64,000 nt of DNA from Gemmatimonadota bacterium (GTDB lineage Bacteria; Gemmatimonadota; Gemmatimonadetes; Gemmatimonadales; GWC2-71-9), in NCBI GenBank assembly GCA_022710485.1, contig JAKLGU010000001.1, positions 1 through 64,000 of the forward strand, written 5' to 3'. Shown piece after piece: positions 57,178-64,000 of this stretch. Under the pieces are notes generated by a model. The model was not told the DNA's origin and did not search any database. It saw only the letters and a program-made list of their open reading frames with translations. A program made the position numbers and the translations under genes. Each line of letters starts with the position of its first letter. The stretch's first letter is position 1.

Positions 57178-57736
57178 AGCCGCGCTGTTCGCGGCCGCCC
57201 GCCCGCTCACCGCGGAAGAGCTGTGCGTGCTCGATCCCGACGCGTCGCTCGCCGACGTGCGGACCGCGCTGGAGCAGCTGCGCGAGGTGTACGACTTCAG
57301 CCAGCACGCCATCGAGCTCGTCGAGATGGCGGGCGGCTTCCAGCTCCTCACCCGGCCGGCGTTCGCGCAGGCGCTCGAGCGGGCGCAGTTCACGGTGCGG
57401 GCGTCCAAGCTGACCGCTGCCGCCCTGGAGACGCTGTCCATCATCGCCTACCGGCAGCCGGTCGGGCGGAGCGAAATCGAGGAAATCCGCGGCGTGTCGG
57501 CCGGCGGTGTGCTGCGCTCGCTCCAGGAGCGGGGGCTGATCGAGGTGGTGGGGCGGAGCGAGGCGCTCGGCCGGCCGCTCCTCTACGGCACCTCGCCGAT
57601 GTTCCTCGAGCTGCTTGGGCTCAAGGACCTGAGCGACCTGCCGCGGGCGGAAGAGCTGAGCATCGCCATCCAACCGGCGCGGCCGCTCACGCCCGACGCT
57701 GAAGACGCCGCCGCGTACGTCCCGGCCGAGTCATGA
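57152..57736 (+). CDS. scpB: Segregation and condensation protein B
   Basis: Partner of ScpA in the SMC complex. The 194-residue protein has two winged-helix domains: LAQLIEAALFAAARPLTAEELC at the start, and the signature ETLSIIAYRQPVGRSEIEEIRGV in the second. GRPLLYGTSPMFLELLGLKDLSDLP is also typical. The start is GTG 57152 within scpA; the stop overlaps rluB (ATGA). Confidence 0.93.
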   Translation: MTPLAQLIEAALFAAARPLTAEELCVLDPDASLADVRTALEQLREVYDFSQHAIELVEMAGGFQLLTRPAFAQALERAQFTVRASKLTAAALETLSIIAYRQPVGRSEIEEIRGVSAGGVLRSLQERGLIEVVGRSEALGRPLLYGTSPMFLELLGLKDLSDLPRAEELSIAIQPARPLTPDAEDAAAYVPAES

Positions 57737-58464
57737 GTGAAATGCGGCTGCAGCGCGCGCTCGCGCGCGCGGGGATCGCGTCACGCCGCGCCGCGGAGGA
57801 ACTAATCCGCGCCGGCCGCGTACGGGTGGATGGCAAGGTGGCCGAGCTCGGGAGCAAGGTGGACCCGGACCGGCAGAAGATCACCGTCGGCGGCAAGGCG
57901 GTGCAGGTGGTCTCCCGGCGCTGGCTCGCGTTCCACAAGCCGCTCGGCGTCGTCACCACCGCAAGCGACGAGGAGGGCCGCCGCAACGTCCTCGAGTTCA
58001 TCCGGGACCCCGCCGGCCTCACGTACGTGGGGCGGCTCGACGTCATGACGACGGGGCTGCTCCTGCTCACCACCGACGGCGAGGCAGTCCACCGGCTCAC
58101 GCATCCCAAGTACCGCGTGCCGCGCCGCTACACCGCGCTCGTGCATGGCCGCTCCGCCGCGGAGCTGGAAAAGCTGGTGCGCGAAAAGGTAGTCGTGGAC
58201 GGCCGGCCGGTCATCGCGCAGGAAGTGCGGGTACGTCCCGGCAAGGAAGGGCGCTGCATCCTCGACGTCACGCTCACGGAAGGTCGCAACCGGATCGTGC
58301 GGAAATGGTGCGAGGAAATGGGGCTCAAGGTCGAGCGCCTCGCCCGGCTCTCCTACGGCCCCGTGCGCCTCGGCGACCTGCCCGTGGGACGGTCGCGACC
58401 GCTGACGCCCCGCGAGGAGGCCGCCATCTACAAGACCATTCGGCTCGACCCGTCCGGCGACTGA
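57733..58464 (+). CDS. rluB: 23S rRNA pseudouridine synthase, RsuA/RluB family
   Basis: Makes pseudouridine in rRNA (position 2605 in E. coli RluB). The 243-residue protein has an N-terminal S4 domain (RLQRALARAGIASRRAAEEL), the catalytic Asp in YVGRLDVMTTGLLLLTTDGE, and KYRVPRRYTALV with a C-terminal EGRNRIVRKWCEEMG. The scpA-scpB-rluB order is common in bacteria and supports RluB over RsuA. Confidence 0.9.
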   Translation: MSEMRLQRALARAGIASRRAAEELIRAGRVRVDGKVAELGSKVDPDRQKITVGGKAVQVVSRRWLAFHKPLGVVTTASDEEGRRNVLEFIRDPAGLTYVGRLDVMTTGLLLLTTDGEAVHRLTHPKYRVPRRYTALVHGRSAAELEKLVREKVVVDGRPVIAQEVRVRPGKEGRCILDVTLTEGRNRIVRKWCEEMGLKVERLARLSYGPVRLGDLPVGRSRPLTPREEAAIYKTIRLDPSGD

Positions 58465-58507
58465 CCGGCACGCCCGCCCGCGCGGACCACCCCCCGGAGG
58501 AGTACGC

Positions 58508-59488
58508 ATGACTGCCCAGCAGGCGCCCACCCCCAGCCCGACCGCGGAACGCCTCCCTCTCGTCGTCAAGGAGGTCGGCCTCCGCATCGTCGGACAGGAC
58601 CTGATGATCGAGCGGCTCCTCATCGGGCTCCTGACCGGCGGACACGTGCTCCTCGAGGGCGTCCCGGGGCTCGCCAAGACGCTCGCGGTGCGCTCCCTTT
58701 CCGAGATCATCTCCGCCACCTTCTCCCGCATCCAGTTCACCCCCGACCTCCTGCCGGCCGACGTGATCGGGACGATGGTCTTCGACCAGAAGAACCAGGA
58801 GTTCCGGGTCAAGAAAGGGCCGCTCTTCGCCCAGATCATCCTGGCCGACGAGATCAATCGCGCCCCCGCCAAGGTGCAGTCCGCGCTGCTGGAAGCGATG
58901 CAGGAAAAGCAGGTGACGATCGGCGGCGCCACCTTCCACCTCACCGAGCCATTCCTGGTACTCGCCACCCAGAACCCGATCGAGAACGAGGGGACCTACC
59001 CGCTGCCCGAAGCGCAGCTCGACCGCTTCATGCTCAAGGTCCGCGTCGGTTACCCGACGCGCGACGAGGAGCGGGAGATCCTCCTCCGGATGGCCGGCGG
59101 CACGCCGATCCCGGTCCGGAAGCTCCTCGACCCCGCGGCCATCATGGCGGCGCGCGCCGAGATCGCGGGCCTCTACGCCGACCAGAAGGTGCTCGACTAC
59201 CTGGTGGACGTCGTACGCGCCACGCGCGAGCCGGGCGCGGTCGGCCTTGGCGAGCTGAAGCCGCTCATCGCCTGGGGCGCCTCCCCGCGCGCATCCATCG
59301 CGCTGGCGCAGGCGGCGCGCGCGCACGCCTTCCTGCGCGGGCGCTCGTACGTGGTGCCGGAAGACGTCCGCGCGCTGGCGCCCGACGTGCTCCGGCACCG
59401 CGTCGTGCTCACGTTCGAGGCCGAGGCCGAGGACGTGGACGCCGACGTGGTCATCCAGCGGGTCCTCGCCGCGGTGCCCGTCCCGTGA
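58508..59488 (+). CDS. MoxR-family AAA ATPase
   Basis: A 326-residue AAA+ ATPase chaperone. Motifs: Walker A EGVPGLAKTLAV, FSRIQFTPDLLPADVIGT, Walker B IILADEINRAPAKVQSALLE and TQNPIENEGTYPLPEAQLDRFM. MoxR ATPases usually pair with VWA proteins to insert cofactors or metals. It heads a DUF58-Bat cluster that follows this pattern. GGAGGAG lies 5 bases before the ATG. Confidence 0.93.
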   Translation: MTAQQAPTPSPTAERLPLVVKEVGLRIVGQDLMIERLLIGLLTGGHVLLEGVPGLAKTLAVRSLSEIISATFSRIQFTPDLLPADVIGTMVFDQKNQEFRVKKGPLFAQIILADEINRAPAKVQSALLEAMQEKQVTIGGATFHLTEPFLVLATQNPIENEGTYPLPEAQLDRFMLKVRVGYPTRDEEREILLRMAGGTPIPVRKLLDPAAIMAARAEIAGLYADQKVLDYLVDVVRATREPGAVGLGELKPLIAWGASPRASIALAQAARAHAFLRGRSYVVPEDVRALAPDVLRHRVVLTFEAEAEDVDADVVIQRVLAAVPVP

Positions 59489-59522
59489 GGATCGGCGCCC
59501 CCGCCTGGAGGCGCCTCCCGAC

Positions 59523-60407
59523 ATGACGCTGGTGTCCCAGGAAGTCCTCAAGCAGGTCAAGACGATCGAGCTTCGCACGCGCGGGCTGGTGTCCTCGCTT
59601 TTTGCCGGCGAATACCGCTCGACCTTCCGCGGGCAGGGGATGGAGTTCGCCGAGGTGCGCGCCTACGAAATCGGCGACGACTACCGCACCATCGACTGGA
59701 ACGTCTCCGCCCGCCTCGGCAGCCCCTACGTCAAGACGTTCACCGAGGAGCGCGAGCTCACCGTGTTGCTCGTCGTGGACCACTCCGGGTCCACCCGGTT
59801 CGGCGAGCCCCGCACGAAGGCTGGGCTGGCCGCGGAGGTGGCGGCGGTGCTGGCCCTCGCCGCCGCCCGCCAGAGCGACCGCGTGGGGGCGCTCCTCTTT
59901 TCCGACCGGGTGGAGCAGGTGATCCCGCCGCGGAAGGGGCGGCGCCACGCGCTCCGCGTCATCCGGGACCTCGTCGCCTTCGAATCGGTCGGGAAGGGCA
60001 CCGACCTCGCCGCCAGCCTCACCTACGCCGTGCGTCTCCTCAATCACCGCAGCATCGTCGTGATCCTCTCCGATTTCCTTGCCCCCAACTGGGAGCGCCC
60101 GCTACAACGGCTGGCCGGGAGGCACGAGGTGGTGGCGGTGACGGTGGACGACCCCCGGGAGCGCGCACTCCCGCCGTCGGGCTGGCTCGACCTTCAGGAC
60201 GCGGAGTCCGGGCGGCGGGTGATGATCGACGCCGGGAACCGGGAGGTCCGGGGCCGGCTCGCGAGCCTGGCGGAGCGGCGGGCGGAAGAGCGGCGTCGCA
60301 GCCTCGCCGCCGCGGGCGTCGATCACGTGGCGCTGGTGACGGGACAGGACTACGCCCTGCCGCTCCGGCGCGCCTTTGCCCTCCGCGCCAGGCGCCAACG
60401 CCGGTGA
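59523..60407 (+). CDS. DUF58 (VWA-like) protein
   Basis: A 294-residue cytoplasmic protein that normally accompanies MoxR. Family marks are RGLVSSLFAGEYRSTFRGQG, EFAEVRAYEIGDDYRTIDWN and a partial metal-site motif VVDHSGSTRFG. It has no membrane segments. Spacing of 34 bases to moxR and overlap with the next gene (GTGA) place it in the Bat operon. Confidence 0.92.
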   Translation: MTLVSQEVLKQVKTIELRTRGLVSSLFAGEYRSTFRGQGMEFAEVRAYEIGDDYRTIDWNVSARLGSPYVKTFTEERELTVLLVVDHSGSTRFGEPRTKAGLAAEVAAVLALAAARQSDRVGALLFSDRVEQVIPPRKGRRHALRVIRDLVAFESVGKGTDLAASLTYAVRLLNHRSIVVILSDFLAPNWERPLQRLAGRHEVVAVTVDDPRERALPPSGWLDLQDAESGRRVMIDAGNREVRGRLASLAERRAEERRRSLAAAGVDHVALVTGQDYALPLRRAFALRARRQRR

Positions 60408-61153
60408 TGTCGGCGCTCCTCTTCCTCGCCCTGCTCCAGGCGCCCCTCCCGCAGGTCGGGGACACCATCTGGCTGGTCCGGACCATCCCGGCCCCGATGG
60501 GACGGGTTGCACGGGTGGCGCCCTGGAACCCCGAGGGCACGGTGGAGGCGCTGGGTCCCGGGATCCTGGTGCGTCGGGGCGATTCGCTCGAAGTGCGCTA
60601 TCCGGCGGTGGGGTGGCTTCCCGGCTCGCACGCGGTGGAAGTGCCGGGCCCGATCCTCGTCTCGCCCGACGGCACCACCGATTCGCTTCCGCCGGCCACG
60701 TTGACGGTCACGGTGGCCAGCGTGTTGCCCGACTTGCCCGCGGATTCCCTCCCGGCCCCGCAACCGGAGGCCGCCCCGATCCTCCGGCCGATCCGGACGG
60801 GCGTTCCGGTGGTCGTCCTGCTGCTTGGCGCCACGCTGCTGCTGATCCCGGTCCACTACTGGTGGCGGCGGCGCGGCCGGCCGATGACCGCGCCGGAAGT
60901 GGCACCGCCGCCTGCGCCGCGGGATGCCCCGCTGGACGACTGGATGGCCGCCGGTGAGCCGCGGGCCGCGATTGCGGCCGTCGCCGCACGCCTCCGCGCC
61001 GCGGCTGCGTCGCACCCCTCGCCCGAGGCGGCAGACCTGCTCGACGCCATGGACCGCGCGCTGTTCGGCCCCGGGGACGCCGCGTCGGCACGGACGATGG
61101 CCACCGAGGCGCTCGCGCTCGCCGCACGGCTGGAGCGGACGGGAACGAGATGA
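60404..61153 (+). CDS. Membrane protein of the Bat cluster (DUF4381-like)
   Basis: A 249-residue protein: a short hydrophobic start (SALLFLALLQAPLPQ), a periplasmic domain of about 100 residues, one membrane helix near residues 130-152 (GVPVVVLLLGATLLLIPVHYWW) and a cytoplasmic helical tail. Its place between DUF58 and BatA is where DUF4381 proteins normally lie. The start could be GTG 60404 or ATG 60407. Confidence 0.72.
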   Translation: MMSALLFLALLQAPLPQVGDTIWLVRTIPAPMGRVARVAPWNPEGTVEALGPGILVRRGDSLEVRYPAVGWLPGSHAVEVPGPILVSPDGTTDSLPPATLTVTVASVLPDLPADSLPAPQPEAAPILRPIRTGVPVVVLLLGATLLLIPVHYWWRRRGRPMTAPEVAPPPAPRDAPLDDWMAAGEPRAAIAAVAARLRAAAASHPSPEAADLLDAMDRALFGPGDAASARTMATEALALAARLERTGTR

Positions 61154-62121
61154 GCCTCGCGCGCCCCCTCCTGCTCCTCCTGCTGCTCCCGCTGGTCTGG
61201 TGGTGGTGGCGGCGCCGGCATCCGTCGCCCGGGCTGCCGTACAGCGACGTCTCCCTCCCCGCCGCGATGGGCGGTCCGCCGTGGTGGCTGCGGCTCCCCC
61301 CGATCCTGCGCACGCTGGCGCTCGCCTGCTTCATCGTCGGTGCCGCGGGTCCGCGCGTCGGCGGCAGCCGGATCGAGATGAAGAAGGAGGGCATCGCGAT
61401 CGTCATCGCGATCGACATCTCCAGCAGCATGTATGCGGAAGACTTTGCGCCGTCAAACAGGCTGGAAGTGGCCAAGCTCCGCGCGATCGATTTCATCCGG
61501 GGCCGGAGCGCCGACCGGATCGGCCTGGTGGCGTTCGCCGCCGAGGCGCTCACCCAGGTGCCGATCACGCTCGATTATCCGGTCCTCGAGCAGGCAGTGA
61601 CGGACCTCCGCATCGGAAGCCTCGAGGATGGCACCGCCATCGGCACCGGGTTGGCCACGGCCGTGAACCGACTCCGGGACGCCCCTGAGAAGTCCAAGGT
61701 CGTGCTCCTGCTCACCGACGGCGTCAATAACCGGGGCCTGATTGATCCCCGCACAGCGGGTGCGACCGCCGCCTCGTTCGGCATCCGCGTCTATTCCATC
61801 GGCGTGGGAACCGAAGGCGAGGCGCCGATCCCCACCGGCCGAAGCGCCACCGGCCTGCGCTACGAAGTCCTCCCCGTTCAGATCGACGAAACGCTGTTGA
61901 AGGAAATCTCGGCCGCCACGGGGGGCAGGTATTTTCGCGCTACCGACAGCGAGTCGCTCGCCCGCATCTTCCGTCAGATCGACGGTCTCGAAAAGACGCC
62001 GGTCCAGGTGACCCGGTACCTCCATTACGAGGAGCTCACCAAGCCGCTGGCGATCGCCGGGCTCCTGCTGCTGACCCTCGAGCTCGGCATGGCGGCCACC
62101 GTGGCGGTGCGGATCCCATGA
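61150..62121 (+). CDS. batA: BatA-like VWA membrane protein
   Basis: A 323-residue protein with two N-terminal hydrophobic segments, a von Willebrand factor A domain and a C-terminal membrane helix (LAIAGLLLLTLELGMAA). The metal-ion-dependent adhesion site is intact: DISSSMYAE (DxSxS) with the threonine in EDGTAIGTG and TDGVNNRG. Bat proteins were linked to aerotolerance in Bacteroides and to virulence in others. The partner gene overlaps (ATGA). Confidence 0.9.
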   Translation: MSLARPLLLLLLLPLVWWWWRRRHPSPGLPYSDVSLPAAMGGPPWWLRLPPILRTLALACFIVGAAGPRVGGSRIEMKKEGIAIVIAIDISSSMYAEDFAPSNRLEVAKLRAIDFIRGRSADRIGLVAFAAEALTQVPITLDYPVLEQAVTDLRIGSLEDGTAIGTGLATAVNRLRDAPEKSKVVLLLTDGVNNRGLIDPRTAGATAASFGIRVYSIGVGTEGEAPIPTGRSATGLRYEVLPVQIDETLLKEISAATGGRYFRATDSESLARIFRQIDGLEKTPVQVTRYLHYEELTKPLAIAGLLLLTLELGMAATVAVRIP

Positions 62122-63746
62122 TCTTCGACTCGACGTGGCTTCTGGTCCTCGCCCCGCTGTTGGGTGCCGCCGGCGCCGCACTGGCCTGGTGGGGCCGCCG
62201 CCGCCGGATCGACGCGACCACTGCGTGGTCCCCGGTGCTCGGGACGACGGCGGCGCTGCGCGGCCGGAGCGGTCCCTGGCTGGTCGGCGTCGCCGTTCTC
62301 TGCGGCGCGGTGGCGGTGGCCGGCCCACGCGGCGGGCGCACCTCGGTCAAGACGGAGGCGCGCGCGCTCAGCCTGGTCATCGCAACCGACATCAGTCGCT
62401 CCATGCTGGCGGAGGACGTCCTGCCGAGCCGGCTCGGCCGCGCCAAACGGGAGGCGCGCCGACTGGTGCAGGACCTCGACGGCGACCGGCTGGGCCTCAT
62501 CGCCTTCGCCGGCCGGAGCTACATCCTCACGCCGCTGACCGTGGACGGGGGGGCGGTGTCCCTCTACCTCGATGGTCTCGACCCCGACCTCGCGAGTGAA
62601 GGGGGAACCGACCTCGCCGCCGCCCTCAACCAGGGGCTGGAGTTGCTCGAGGCGACGTCGGAAATCTCCGACCGGGTGCTGGTGGTCTTCACGGACGGGG
62701 AGACGCACGACTCCCTCTCCGCGGTGGAGGACGCGGCCGCGGCCATCAAGAAGGCGGGGATCCGGCTGATCCTGGTGGGCGAGGGGACCCCGGTGCCGGT
62801 CAAGATCCCCATCCGCGACCCGTCCGGCCGCCTGATCGAGTACAAGCTGGACCAGGACGGACAGGTGGTCGAGACCAGCCTGCGCGAGTCGGTGCTGCGC
62901 GCGGCGGCGGATGCCGCCGGCGGGACGGTGGTCCCGGCTTCGCTGTCCGACCAGGCGGGGGCGGTTCGCGAAATCGTGGCCGCGTTCAAGCGCAGTCCGA
63001 GCACGGAGAGCCGCGCCGCCGATTTGCGCCCGATGGGATGGCTGCCCCTCCTGATCGGGACGCTCGTGCTGCTGGGCCAGACCCTCCTGCGCCGCGGCGC
63101 CTCGCTGGTCGTCCTGGCCCTGGCGGTGGCCCTCCCCTCGATGGCCGCCGCCCAGCGGCCCTCGGCCGGCGCGCGCGCCCTCTCCTCTGGCGACCCGACC
63201 GCCGCCGCCGGCGCCTTTCTCCAGGAGGCGCGGGGCGGGGTCCAGCGCGACACCGCGTTCTACAACGCCGGCACTGCCGCGCTCCGTGCCGGCGACCTGA
63301 AGGTCGCCCGGCGCGCCTTGCTGGAGGCGGCCCGGAGCACTGATCCGGGGCTCCGGTACCGATCGCTGTACAATCTCGGCGTCGTCGATCTCCGCGCCGC
63401 CCAAGCCGATTCGAGCCTGCGCGACACCCTCGTCGGCGAGGCGATTTCCCACCTGCGCGAGGCGTTGCTGCTCGAGCCGGCATCGGAGCGCGCCAAGTGG
63501 AACCTCGAGCTCGCCGAGCGGATGCGCCCTCCGCCTCCGCCGTCGAGCGGGGGAGGGCAGAAGCCTCCGCCCCCGCAGGGCGGGCAGCAGCCGAAGCCTC
63601 CGCAGCCGCAGAACAACCAGAATCGCGGCCTCACGCGGGAGCAGGCCGAGCAAATCCTGAACTCCGTGGAGCGCGAGGAGCGCGCCACTCGGAATCGACA
63701 GCTCGACCGGCTGGCCGGTGGCATGGGAGGGGCCAAGGATTGGTAG
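62118..63746 (+). CDS. BatB-BatC fusion: VWA domain plus TPR region
   Basis: A 542-residue protein. Residues 1-290 form a second VWA membrane protein (DISRSMLAED metal site, EGGTDLAAAL, TDGETHDS) with membrane helices at both ends. After residue 300 a second hydrophobic segment (SLVVLALAVALPSMAAAQ) leads to a TPR-like region (GDPTAAAGAFLQEA, NAGTAALRAGDLKVARRALL, AISHLREALLLEPASERAKW). A Pro/Gln/Gly-rich linker and a charged helix end the protein. In Bacteroides BatB and BatC are separate; here they appear fused. Confidence 0.85.
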   Translation: MIFDSTWLLVLAPLLGAAGAALAWWGRRRRIDATTAWSPVLGTTAALRGRSGPWLVGVAVLCGAVAVAGPRGGRTSVKTEARALSLVIATDISRSMLAEDVLPSRLGRAKREARRLVQDLDGDRLGLIAFAGRSYILTPLTVDGGAVSLYLDGLDPDLASEGGTDLAAALNQGLELLEATSEISDRVLVVFTDGETHDSLSAVEDAAAAIKKAGIRLILVGEGTPVPVKIPIRDPSGRLIEYKLDQDGQVVETSLRESVLRAAADAAGGTVVPASLSDQAGAVREIVAAFKRSPSTESRAADLRPMGWLPLLIGTLVLLGQTLLRRGASLVVLALAVALPSMAAAQRPSAGARALSSGDPTAAAGAFLQEARGGVQRDTAFYNAGTAALRAGDLKVARRALLEAARSTDPGLRYRSLYNLGVVDLRAAQADSSLRDTLVGEAISHLREALLLEPASERAKWNLELAERMRPPPPPSSGGGQKPPPPQGGQQPKPPQPQNNQNRGLTREQAEQILNSVEREERATRNRQLDRLAGGMGGAKDW

Positions 63747-64000
63747 TCACCTTCCTGGCGCTCGCCATGCTCCAACAGGCTCAGCCGCCCGAGTTGACCG
63801 TCACCCTGGACCGCGACGAGGTGGCCGTGGGGGAGGAGGTCCTCCTCACCATCCGCACGCGGAGCGCGTCGCCGCTCCCGATCGAGCTTCGGCTCGGCAC
63901 GGCGGACGGCTTCGTGGTCGTGTCCCGCACCGAGGGTACCAGCGTCAACCCGAACGCGGCGGTGTCCCGCACCAAGACGATCGAGCTCCGGTTGCGAGCC
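63740..64000 (+). CDS. BatD-like protein, 3' end cut by the window edge
   Basis: The first 87 codons of a protein that continues beyond the window. TTG 63740 overlaps the BatB-BatC stop and gives a hydrophobic export signal (VVTFLALAMLQQAQP), followed by LTVTLDRDEVAVGEEVLLTI, the usual start of the BatD oxygen-tolerance domain. Position after BatB-BatC agrees. Confidence 0.75.
   Translation, partial: MVVTFLALAMLQQAQPPELTVTLDRDEVAVGEEVLLTIRTRSASPLPIELRLGTADGFVVVSRTEGTSVNPNAAVSRTKTIELRLRA

Overview
This 64 kb window is a piece of a high-GC chromosome from a Gram-negative (diderm) bacterium. The outer-membrane parts support this: a TonB-dependent receptor, several lipoproteins with lipoboxes, a beta-barrel protein and Tat-exported MsrP. 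The gene mix fits Gemmatimonadota best: a mannose-family PTS with HprK and HPF, a Bat/MoxR cluster, a ComFB gene beside comEC, and secreted proteins with regulatory or sorting-like domains. That assignment is an inference from gene content, not from a marker-gene search. I see no prophage, insertion sequence or CRISPR array. Genes are packed tightly, with about 27 stop/start overlaps and many GTG or TTG starts.

Region 1 (1-11693, +) is one long run: alanine racemase (cut at the left edge), a DUF1844 protein, phosphopentomutase, cytidine deaminase, a lipoprotein and beta-barrel pair, miaB, a ComFB-family protein, comEC, fructose-bisphosphatase and a methylmalonyl-CoA mutase large subunit. Region 2 (11701-26227, +) holds an FmdB zinc ribbon, argS, a PfkB kinase, purM, the full riboflavin set (ribD, riboflavin synthase, ribBA, ribH), nusB, a glycosyltransferase, then hpf-hprK-EIIA-EIIB-EIIC-EIID-HPr-EI, a complete mannose-type PTS with its regulatory kinase. 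Region 3 (26186-29092) has metK, a bifunctional-nuclease protein and an envelope protein. Region 4 (29067-35103) is a vitamin B12 uptake locus: promoter, cobalamin riboswitch, btuF, btuC, btuD, a TonB-dependent receptor and a beta-propeller lipoprotein that may act like BtuG. The B12-dependent mutase in region 1 is a plausible consumer.

Region 5 (35113-44315, +) contains recO, selB, a monocistronic secreted protein with a FlgD/T9SS-like C-terminal fold, clpB, tadA, a fatty-acid hydroxylase and a ClC channel. Region 6 (44183-48198) is mainly on the minus strand: a Kef-type antiporter that overlaps the ClC gene tail to tail, prfC, and an SPFH protein, with tRNA-Ser(CGA) on the plus strand between them. 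Region 7 (48279-54881, +) has a tiny PQQ-repeat protein, a membrane Ser/Thr kinase, tRNA-Ser(GGA), msrP-msrQ and pyrR-pyrB-pyrC. Region 8 (54975-64000) has a zinc-ribbon protein, rpsT (minus), scpA-scpB-rluB, and a MoxR-DUF58-Bat cluster cut at the right edge.

Eleven promoters share a clear sigma-70-like plan, TTGnnn - 17 bp - TAnnnT. One places the pyrR transcript start about 2-3 bases before its ATG, so pyrR is probably leaderless. No gene-free stretch exceeds 300 bases. The longest are the riboswitch leader (29093-29356), the msrP upstream region with tRNA and repeat, and the rpsT/scpA divergent region; all are described below.
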